A stretch of DNA of 6,379 bases from Bacteroidota bacterium (lineage in GTDB: Bacteria; Bacteroidota; Bacteroidia; JAADEI01), in NCBI GenBank assembly GCA_015490475.1, contig WFXT01000205.1, forward strand, positions 1 to 6,379, written 5' to 3'. How positions within the stretch are numbered: position 1 is the stretch's first letter; each line of letters opens with the position of its first letter. The translations under genes and the position numbers were made by a program. Below are positions 1-5,475 of the stretch, piece by piece. The notes below the pieces were generated by a model, which was given only the letters and a program-made list of their open reading frames with translations, ran no database searches and was not told the DNA's origin.

Positions 1-254
1 AACTCCGTCGCAACACGTTGTATATATCTGACCAATTCTTCTTCGCTGGTACTATCATCAAGATTAAGGAGTTTGGCTTCTATCCCTGCATCTCCTGCCG
101 CCTTTACCTTGTGTCTTACATATACCTTACTGGCAGGATTATCACCTACCATTACTATAGCAAGTCTGGGCTTAATGCTATAATCGCCCACTTTTCTTTT
201 AACCCACTTTTTTAAAAGAGAGGCGACAGGCTTCCCCCGTAGTAATTCCACCAT
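1..254 (-). CDS. folD: FolD, bifunctional methylenetetrahydrofolate dehydrogenase/cyclohydrolase, N-terminal part
   Basis: This cytosolic enzyme of one-carbon metabolism oxidises 5,10-methylene-THF to methenyl-THF and hydrolyses that to 10-formyl-THF. Only the first 84 codons are here; the reading frame is open through the left edge, so this is a 3'-truncated view and not a broken gene (full FolD is about 290 residues). The protein begins MVELLRGKPVA, followed by the family's substrate-binding segment: RLAIVMVGDNPAS at about residues 30-42, then YVRHK with the catalytic Tyr45 and Lys49 (the family YxxxK pair), then the AGDAGI and STSEEEL stretches that match the usual order. The ATG at 252-254 is the only plausible start, because an in-frame TGA lies 27 bases upstream (279-281). 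There is no Shine-Dalgarno sequence. It lies 74 bases downstream of the DUF1573 gene on the same strand and could be cotranscribed with it or use its own weak promoter. The family call is firm; the C-terminal NADP-binding half cannot be judged. Confidence 0.93.
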   Translation of the reverse strand, partial: MVELLRGKPVASLLKKWVKRKVGDYSIKPRLAIVMVGDNPASKVYVRHKVKAAGDAGIEAKLLNLDDSTSEEELVRYIQRVATE

Positions 255-316
255 AAAGCAATTAACTATATTAGATGTTCATAGTAAAAACTTCCCCTAT
301 CCCATTGTAAAACTAC

Positions 317-324
317 CAAAAGTA
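317..324 (-). promoter_or_regulatory. Possible -7 box of a folD promoter (weak)
   Basis: The minus strand reads TACTTTTG here, a match to the Bacteroidota -7 consensus TAnnTTTG, just after the DUF1573 stop codon. Transcription would start near position 310, about 55 bases before the folD ATG. No TTTG or TTG is present at the expected distance upstream, so the -33 box is missing, and the match may be chance in AT-rich sequence. Without it, folD would depend on read-through from the DUF1573 gene. Confidence 0.22.
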
Positions 325-328
325 ATGG

Positions 329-811
329 CTACTTTGCCTGTGAACCGCCGAGTGGATCTTGTCTATCAGGTGATGTAGCCTGATCTTGACGCACTACAAC
401 ACCCTTGATATAAATGACCTTGGTTGGCGTTTTAGCATTTGAATAGATTGTTATAGCCTTTGTAAATGGACCAGGTCTACCTTGAGTATTATATTCAACT
501 GTAATTTTTGCCTTTTGTCCTGGCAAGATTGGTTCTTTGGGCCATGTTGGAACTGTGCAACCACAACTTGCCCTCACGTTATGAATTATCAATGGTTCCT
601 TACCCACATTAGTAAACCAAAAGTCATGCTTGACCTTAGGACCTTCTGGAACTTCGCCAAAGTCCCAAACCTCATGCTCAAACTTGAACTCTGGAGCATT
701 AGGATTGGTGGCTTGTTGCGTTTGCTGTTGTTGTTGGGCTTGCTGAAATGCCATTAAAGTAACAATTCCTACCACCGCCATTGCAGCGCTAAACATTGTC
801 TTCATCCTCAT
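329..811 (-). CDS. DUF1573 domain-containing exported protein with a Gln-rich linker
   Basis: This is a 160-residue protein of unknown biochemical function. Residues 1-22 look like a signal peptide (basic MRMK, then hydrophobic AAMAVVGIVTLMAF), so it is probably exported to the periplasm or cell surface. Residues 23-33 form a Gln-rich tract (8 Gln among 11, or 9 if the Gln of both edges are counted generously). One DUF1573 domain follows at about 43-138: FEHEVWDFGEVPEG opens it, and ASCGCTVPTWPKEPI (81-95) carries the diagnostic Cys83 and Cys85, followed by LPGQKAKITVEYNT and the closing VIYIKGVV. The fold in this family is an immunoglobulin-like beta sandwich related to ASPM/SPD-2/Hydin domains. 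The last 20 residues are polar and probably disordered. There are two close Met starts (residues 1 and 3); I keep the first, which sits about 20 bases downstream of a good promoter. The domain is common in Bacteroidota, where its role is not established. FolD follows on the same strand. Confidence 0.9.
   Translation of the reverse strand: MRMKTMFSAAMAVVGIVTLMAFQQAQQQQQTQQATNPNAPEFKFEHEVWDFGEVPEGPKVKHDFWFTNVGKEPLIIHNVRASCGCTVPTWPKEPILPGQKAKITVEYNTQGRPGPFTKAITIYSNAKTPTKVIYIKGVVVRQDQATSPDRQDPLGGSQAK
713..745 (-). repeat. CAA/CAG-rich triplet tract coding for a Gln-rich linker
   Basis: Eleven codons in the DUF1573 gene, residues 23-33, are almost all CAA or CAG, interrupted by one Ala and one Thr codon. 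The longest pure run is five Gln codons in mixed CAA/CAG form. The tract sits directly after the predicted signal peptide and probably forms a flexible spacer between the membrane export signal and the folded domain. Mixed codons and interruptions make rapid slippage less likely than in a pure repeat. Confidence 0.7.
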
Positions 812-826
812 GGCTTCTTATTTTTG
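796..826 (+). promoter_or_regulatory. Possible promoter of the glycosyltransferase gene
   Basis: On the plus strand a TTG at 796-798 is followed after 20 bases by TATTTTTG at 819-826, which fits the Bacteroidota pattern of a TTG/TTTG -33 box and a TAnnTTTG -7 box. Transcription would begin near 832, giving a leader of about 50 bases before the GTG at 883. The boxes lie inside the first codons and the upstream region of the DUF1573 gene, facing its promoter. The -7 match is in a T-rich run, so chance is a real alternative. Confidence 0.38.
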
Positions 827-838
827 CGTTGCTATTTA

Positions 839-872
839 CAAAGATAATTTCAAAGATTTAAACGAGCAAAAA
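839..872 (-). promoter_or_regulatory. Bacteroidota-type promoter of the DUF1573 gene
   Basis: The minus strand has TTTTTG (plus-strand 867-872), a 20-base spacer and TATCTTTG (839-846), matching both boxes of the Bacteroidota primary sigma factor promoter (TTTG near -33, TAnnTTTG near -7). The start of transcription would be near 834, leaving a short leader of roughly 22 bases to the ATG at 809-811. That leader is A-rich and has no Shine-Dalgarno sequence, which is typical of the phylum. This is the best promoter match I found in the window. Confidence 0.65.
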
Positions 873-882
873 GTGTGCCATA

Positions 883-2055
883 GTGTATCACAAAGGTCTG
901 ATAGTGTGTAGTAACCCTCCCTATCCAGCAGGAGATGGAGGCAGAACAGCAATAAGACATGACATTCTTAATATAACAAAGCATAATCCTCACATTATTT
1001 GGGACGTAATTGTTCTGTGGTCAGAAGATTTCCTTGCCACCGCCCAATGGCTTGAAAAACAGGATTTGATCCATAATTATTGGGTCTTTGACAAACCGTT
1101 GTTTAATCCATTACGCCTATTACATTCATATCCAGAACATATCAGTAGATTTGTTTCTCTTTCTGTTATCAGAGAAGTTGCACGTATTTTTTGCAAAAAT
1201 CAGTATGATGTGGTTATCCTCAATGGTATATATAGTGGTTTTCTGGCTTTAGCCTTAAACAAGTATAAATCTCTATTGATATATCGCCCACACAATATAG
1301 AGCATTTATTATGGCAACAATTCATTGGTTTAGATGTTGCTTTTGCTTCTCAAGTGCCTTTATCATTTTATGCATTGAATGAAGCAACGAAGTACAGGAA
1401 ACTGGAAATGGCAATATGGCAAAATGTTCATAAAGTCTGGACTATCGGATACCATGATACTATGGTTATCAGGCAAGTGAATCCAAACACTGAGTGGTTG
1501 CCACCAATTTTGGAAAGAAATTTCAGTTCACTTAACCACACCAAAGAATTTGACAGAAGTGCCCTTTTGCTGACATCTTATCAATGGTTGCCCAACAAAC
1601 ACGGTTTAATGGTATGGTTGAAACGCATTTTTCCCAAGATAAGCGAATCACTAAAAGATTGGAAATTTATGATAGGTGGCAAAGGGACAGAACTGGTATC
1701 CAGATATTCTTCTGGAAACCTTAAAATTGTTGGATGGGTTAATGACCCGTCTACTTTATTTAAAAGGCTTTCTGTATTCTTTGTTCCTGTATGGGTGTCA
1801 TCAGGAATAAGGATTAAGATTATTGAAGCGATTATGCACGAGATGATCGTAGTTTCAACATTTGCAGGTATTAAAGGACTTCCATTGAAGAAATGGGTTC
1901 ATTATATACCTGTTGATGACACGCCACAATCGTGGCTTCAAGCATTTAAGTGGATACAGGAAAATCCTGAAGAAGCAATGCAAATAGCATCAAACTCAAA
2001 ACAATTTTTTGAAGGCATTTTGCGAGAAACAGCGAAACCTATTATAGAGTTATGA
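883..2055 (+). CDS. Glycosyltransferase, GT4-like (GT-B fold)
   Basis: This 390-residue protein is probably a cytosolic or membrane-associated transferase that moves a sugar from a nucleotide donor to a glycan or lipid acceptor; the substrates cannot be read from the sequence. The N-terminal half starts with a beta strand and glycine loop, LIVCSNPPYPAGDGGR (6-21), and contains RPHNIE (135-140), both typical of GT4 proteins of the exopolysaccharide type. The C-terminal half has TSYQWLPNKHG (231-241), FMIGGKG (262-268), IVGWVND (282-288) and SSGIRIKIIEA (306-316) with the family Glu315, followed by VVSTFAGIKGL, the nucleotide-sugar binding region. No membrane segment or signal peptide is evident. 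The start is GTG at 883; an in-frame TAA at 859-861 leaves only 21 upstream sense bases with no ATG or TTG. It is divergent from the DUF1573 gene, and its last 14 bases overlap the tail of the convergent subunit III gene. No other glycan gene is present, so the pathway is unknown. Confidence 0.88.
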   Translation: MYHKGLIVCSNPPYPAGDGGRTAIRHDILNITKHNPHIIWDVIVLWSEDFLATAQWLEKQDLIHNYWVFDKPLFNPLRLLHSYPEHISRFVSLSVIREVARIFCKNQYDVVILNGIYSGFLALALNKYKSLLIYRPHNIEHLLWQQFIGLDVAFASQVPLSFYALNEATKYRKLEMAIWQNVHKVWTIGYHDTMVIRQVNPNTEWLPPILERNFSSLNHTKEFDRSALLLTSYQWLPNKHGLMVWLKRIFPKISESLKDWKFMIGGKGTELVSRYSSGNLKIVGWVNDPSTLFKRLSVFFVPVWVSSGIRIKIIEAIMHEMIVVSTFAGIKGLPLKKWVHYIPVDDTPQSWLQAFKWIQENPEEAMQIASNSKQFFEGILRETAKPIIEL

Positions 2056-2623
2056 TAAAGAATACGAACAGGTAGAGCCATAGGATGTCAACAAAATGCC
2101 AGTATATTGCCACAAGTTGATAAGGTAGTGGTTCTCTGAGTGTAACCTTTCGTTTTCTTATTGCCAGAGCGAGCCACAGGAGGGCACCAAGCCCTCCCAA
2201 CACGTGCACCGCATGAGCACCAGAAATAATATAAAAGAAACTTTCTGAAACTGTACCTTGAAGGATGATTCCTTGAGAAGTCAATTGAAGCCATCCTATC
2301 CACTGCCCTGCTAGAAATAGCGTTCCCAATGCGAAGGTGAGCCACACCAAGCCACCCGCAAGGGAATAATGTCCAATTTTAAAAGCCCTATAGCCAAAGT
2401 GCAAAGTGAGACTACTAAGCAAAATAATGATAGTGTTTATCCAAAAAATTAAGGGCAAATCATAAGAAAGCCATTGCTTGGTTCCCCGTTGCACTATATA
2501 AGCACTTGTTAAGCCAGCAAAAAACATTATAATTGAGACAATGCCAAGAATGAGCATCAGTTTATAAGTCTGATATTTTCTGGAAGGGGGAACAACTGGT
2601 TGTTGAATCCCATTAGTACTCAT
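2042..2623 (-). CDS. ctaE: Cytochrome c oxidase subunit III (short, five-helix form)
   Basis: This is the third core subunit of the heme-copper oxidase. It carries no redox centre and in other bacteria supports proton uptake and stability of subunit I. The 193-residue protein has five predicted membrane helices (about 20-44, 57-77, 87-110, 126-152 and 170-192). This is the short form that lacks the first two helices of the seven-helix mitochondrial-type subunit (about 260 residues). Family signatures are FFYIISGAHAVHVLGG (129-144, with His137 and His140) and YWHFVDILWLYLF (174-186, with His176 and Asp179). It begins inside the ctaB stop codon (ATGA, 4-base overlap), so its translation is probably coupled to ctaB. 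It is the last gene of the cluster; its TAA lies within the end of the opposite-strand glycosyltransferase gene. No second subunit III or subunit IV gene follows. A quinol oxidase subunit III is an alternative by sequence alone, but the CuA site in the neighbouring subunit II argues for cytochrome c oxidase. Confidence 0.92.
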   Translation of the reverse strand: MSTNGIQQPVVPPSRKYQTYKLMLILGIVSIIMFFAGLTSAYIVQRGTKQWLSYDLPLIFWINTIIILLSSLTLHFGYRAFKIGHYSLAGGLVWLTFALGTLFLAGQWIGWLQLTSQGIILQGTVSESFFYIISGAHAVHVLGGLGALLWLALAIRKRKVTLREPLPYQLVAIYWHFVDILWLYLFVFFIITL

Positions 2624-3528
2624 ATGCCAAGGAATTTTAGCAGAATAAAGATTGCATAATTCAAAGGAAGCATGAGCAAATTAACAACAAGCACTTTGCG
2701 CAACATCTTCTCTGTGTGACTTTTGCGATATTGAACCAATTTCTTCACTATCCAGAATGACAATAAAGCCGAAACGCCCGCTACGGCAAGTAGATGAATC
2801 CCGATTAACACTCCAACAGGTATCATAATTAACGGTGGTAAAATTGACGACACAAACAGAGCAAAAACAAATCTTTTGGGTGCCTTAATCTTCGTTCCAA
2901 TGAGTTGGTATTGTTTTTCATAGAGTTTTAGAATTATCCATGTGTGGGGATATTGCCATATAAACTGAACAAGGAATAGCAGGGATGCCAGTAGCCAATT
3001 GTTTGGGTTGGCAACAAGGACTCCTATGGCAGCAGGCAAGGCTCCCGAGATAGAACCCAACTCCACTGCCCGTGGCGTTTTCCTTTTCAGATATGTGTAT
3101 CCAACAATGTAGGTTAGCCATGCCAATGCTCCCAGCACCACGGCACACCAACATAGTAAGCCCAGCAACCATAATGATAAACCAAGGGTTATAATAGTAA
3201 ATCCCAGAGCCATCGGAACTGATAAGATTCCTGTAACAAGTGGACGATAGATGGTCCTTTCCATTATAGCATCAATATCCCGTTCCAGATATTGATTAAA
3301 TGAATTAGCAGACATAGCAAGTAATAAACCACCTATTCCCAACAGGGTCACTTCATACCAAGAGATAACGTCAATAGATAGAAAATATGCTGCTATAGCG
3401 GAGAAAGCGACTGATAATGAGAGCCTGAATTTACCTAATTCCAAAAATGCCTTAACATACCTAAGCAGGATAATTGTTACACTAACCTCCTTAGATTTAA
3501 CACTTTCAACAGCCGAAACCTTGTTCAT
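2620..3528 (-). CDS. ctaB: Protoheme IX farnesyltransferase (heme O synthase)
   Basis: This UbiA-family membrane enzyme adds a farnesyl group from farnesyl diphosphate to the 2-vinyl of heme b to make heme O, the precursor of the heme A used by subunit I. The protein has 302 residues, normal for the family, with about eight or nine predicted helices. The first prenyl-diphosphate motif is NQYLERDIDAIMERT (78-92), with Asn78, Glu82, Asp84 and Asp86; many homologues have Asp where this has Glu82. Next come GYTYLKRKTP (143-152), SGALPAAIG (161-169) and QFIWQYPHTWII (188-199), matching the family order. The ATG at 3526-3528 is chosen because no other usual start codon lies upstream in frame before the subunit I stop. 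It is 44 bases downstream of subunit I and overlaps subunit III by 4 bases. Cotranscription with the oxidase matches heme supply to apoprotein. Heme A synthase (ctaA) is not in the window. Confidence 0.95.
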   Translation of the reverse strand: MNKVSAVESVKSKEVSVTIILLRYVKAFLELGKFRLSLSVAFSAIAAYFLSIDVISWYEVTLLGIGGLLLAMSANSFNQYLERDIDAIMERTIYRPLVTGILSVPMALGFTIITLGLSLWLLGLLCWCAVVLGALAWLTYIVGYTYLKRKTPRAVELGSISGALPAAIGVLVANPNNWLLASLLFLVQFIWQYPHTWIILKLYEKQYQLIGTKIKAPKRFVFALFVSSILPPLIMIPVGVLIGIHLLAVAGVSALLSFWIVKKLVQYRKSHTEKMLRKVLVVNLLMLPLNYAIFILLKFLGI

Positions 3529-3572
3529 AACAACAGAGTCAGCATAAGCATCATTAAAAGTTACGATACTGG

Positions 3573-5429
3573 CTAACTAATTTTCACAGGTTCTTTTTTT
3601 ACTTCTTCAGGGGGAATATGTTGAGGCACATAATCTGTATCTTTCAAATATGGTGGCGAATATTCATAAGCCCAACGATACACTGTTGGCACTGGACCTT
3701 TCCAGTTTCCATGTCCTGGTGCCATTTCCTCAGTGGTCCACTCCAGAGTTGTTGCTTTCCATGGATTATTGGAAACTGGCTTTTTACCTCTAAATATGCT
3801 ATAGAAGAAGTTAAAGAAGAATATCAATTGTCCAGAGAAGCCAATGATGGCAGCGATAGTAATAAACACATTCAAATCTTGCCACTGGGCTAAATAATCA
3901 AATGATTGGAAGGAATAATATCGGCGTGGCACACCTGCCATACCCATGTGATGCATTGGGACAAACACAAGCAACGCAGGAATTATAGTGAACAGGAAAT
4001 GAACATATCCAAGCGTATTATTCATCATTCTACCAAACATTTTGGGGAACCAATGATAAATTGCAGCAAACATTGCTAGCAGTGCTGAAACACCCATAAC
4101 TACGTGGAAGTGTCCAACAACAAAGTATGTATCATGCAAATGAATATCATTAACTGCATTACCAAGAAAGATTCCACCTAAGCCACCGATAATGAATGTT
4201 GCTACGAAGCCAAGGGCAAAGACCATAGCAGGAGTCAAGCGCAAATTACCCTTCCATATTGTAAAAATCCAGTTAAACACCTTAACTGCAGATGGAATAG
4301 CAATGGCAAGGGTCATATACATGAATACAGAACCCAGAAATGGATTCATTCCCGAAACAAACATGTGGTGTGCCCACACAAGGAAAGAAAGAAACATTAT
4401 TGATGCCATAGATATGACCATTGCCGTATAACCAAAGATTGGTTTTCGGCTATTAACAGAAATGACTTCAGAGACCAAACCCATAGCAGGGATGATGATT
4501 ATATACACTTCTGGATGTCCAAGGAACCAGAAAAGATGCTGATATAATATGGGACTACCGCCATAGTTAGGAAGTGCCTGACCGTTGAAGAATATTTCTG
4601 ATAAATAGAAACTTGTACCAAGATGCCTATCAGCCAATAGTAAGACACCGGCAGCAAGAAGCACAGGGAAAGATAGCAAGCCAAGGACAGACGCTATGAA
4701 CATTCCCCATACGGGAAGAGGCAATCGCGCCATAGTCATGCCTTTGGTCCTCATATTCAAGATTGTTGTAACATAATTAAGTCCACCAAAAAGGGCAGAA
4801 ATGATAAACAAAACAATACTAACAAGCCACAGGTCCATGCCAATGCCCATGTTAGGTAAATCTTTCAAGGCAGATAAAGGCGGATATGCTGTCCATCCTG
4901 AAGCGGCAGGTCCCCATGGCAAAAAGAGTGAGACAAACATAACAACACTGGCAAGGAAGAACGTCCAGTAAGAAAGCATATTAAGGAACGGGGATGCCAT
5001 ATCACGGGCTCCCACCTGCAAAGGAACAAGCAAATTAGCAAATGTCCCACTCAAGCCACCAGTTAAAACAAAGAAAACAAGAACTGTCCCGTGAATGGTA
5101 ATCAATGAGTTATAAAAATTGGGGTCTAAAACTCCACCTTCTGCCCATTTGCCAAGCAAGGTTTCAAGAAAAGGAAGTGGCGTGTCAGGAAATGCTAACT
5201 GTAATCTGAATATAAGACTTAGCAAGCCCCCGACAACTCCCCAGAACATACCCGTTAACAGAAACTGTTTAGCAATAACCTTGTGGTCCATACTGAAAAT
5301 ATACTTGCTTATAAAGGACTCTGCCTTATGCCACTTTTTCCAGAAAGAATGTCCATTGTGATGCCCGTTATGTTCTCCCTCCACGTGAGATTCTTGAAGG
5401 GTAGCACCTTGCTTAAGAACTTCACTCAT
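3573..5429 (-). CDS. ctaD: Cytochrome c oxidase subunit I (aa3 type, A1-like)
   Basis: This is the catalytic subunit, which reduces O2 to water at a heme a3/CuB centre and pumps protons across the inner membrane. All key residues are visible in its 618 residues: heme a ligands His113 (in TIHG) and His442, heme a3 ligand His440 (GHFH), and CuB ligands His305, His354 and His355. Tyr309 in GHPEVY would be cross-linked to His305, and Glu307 of the same motif marks the A1 class. The D-channel entrance is seen as Asp143 and Asn150, and the K-channel Lys as Lys383 (IPSAVKVFNW). The C-terminal tail has NPWKATTLEW and GPVPTVYRW, usual in bacterial subunit I. The first 35 residues are hydrophilic and His-rich, before the first helix. 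The ATG at 5427-5429 gives a normal length and lies 46 bases after subunit II, with no Shine-Dalgarno sequence near the start. No promoter is evident in the gap, so it is probably cotranscribed with subunit II. The call is certain. Confidence 0.98.
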   Translation of the reverse strand: MSEVLKQGATLQESHVEGEHNGHHNGHSFWKKWHKAESFISKYIFSMDHKVIAKQFLLTGMFWGVVGGLLSLIFRLQLAFPDTPLPFLETLLGKWAEGGVLDPNFYNSLITIHGTVLVFFVLTGGLSGTFANLLVPLQVGARDMASPFLNMLSYWTFFLASVVMFVSLFLPWGPAASGWTAYPPLSALKDLPNMGIGMDLWLVSIVLFIISALFGGLNYVTTILNMRTKGMTMARLPLPVWGMFIASVLGLLSFPVLLAAGVLLLADRHLGTSFYLSEIFFNGQALPNYGGSPILYQHLFWFLGHPEVYIIIIPAMGLVSEVISVNSRKPIFGYTAMVISMASIMFLSFLVWAHHMFVSGMNPFLGSVFMYMTLAIAIPSAVKVFNWIFTIWKGNLRLTPAMVFALGFVATFIIGGLGGIFLGNAVNDIHLHDTYFVVGHFHVVMGVSALLAMFAAIYHWFPKMFGRMMNNTLGYVHFLFTIIPALLVFVPMHHMGMAGVPRRYYSFQSFDYLAQWQDLNVFITIAAIIGFSGQLIFFFNFFYSIFRGKKPVSNNPWKATTLEWTTEEMAPGHGNWKGPVPTVYRWAYEYSPPYLKDTDYVPQHIPPEEVKKEPVKIS

Positions 5430-5475
5430 GGCTCAACTATTTTAAATTAATCCTTTTACAAGATCATTCAAATTA

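Noticed and set aside
18..215. Plus-strand open frame of 65 codons at the left edge
   Set aside because: It lies wholly opposite folD, whose minus-strand reading has clear catalytic motifs. The plus-strand protein resembles nothing I recognise.
883..2055. The glycosyltransferase as part of a capsule or exopolysaccharide cluster or a transferred island
   Set aside because: It is a single gene between unrelated housekeeping genes. No other glycan gene, integrase, repeat or obvious composition change is visible in the window.
2042..2110. Intrinsic terminator between the glycosyltransferase and subunit III genes
   Set aside because: The genes overlap by 14 bases, and I saw no GC-rich hairpin followed by a T run on either strand near the junction.
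2088..2345. Other open frames inside the oxidase genes (for example 2088-2345, 2918-3172, 3618-3893, 4192-4431 and 5690-5971)
   Set aside because: All are shadows of well-supported genes in other frames, with no family signature, no start context and compositions expected from frame-shifted membrane protein codons.
3485..3493. A strong Shine-Dalgarno-like sequence (AAGGAGGT on the minus strand) inside ctaB near codons 13-15
   Set aside because: It encodes Lys-Glu-Val in frame and is followed by GTG TAA in another frame, so it starts nothing. No usual start codon follows in the ctaB frame at a suitable distance, and the other genes here do not use Shine-Dalgarno sequences.
5430..5475. Possible separate promoter for subunit I in the gap after subunit II
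   Set aside because: The 46 bases contain AT-rich sequence but no complete TAnnTTTG box with a -33 partner. The short gap and the shared function favour one transcript.
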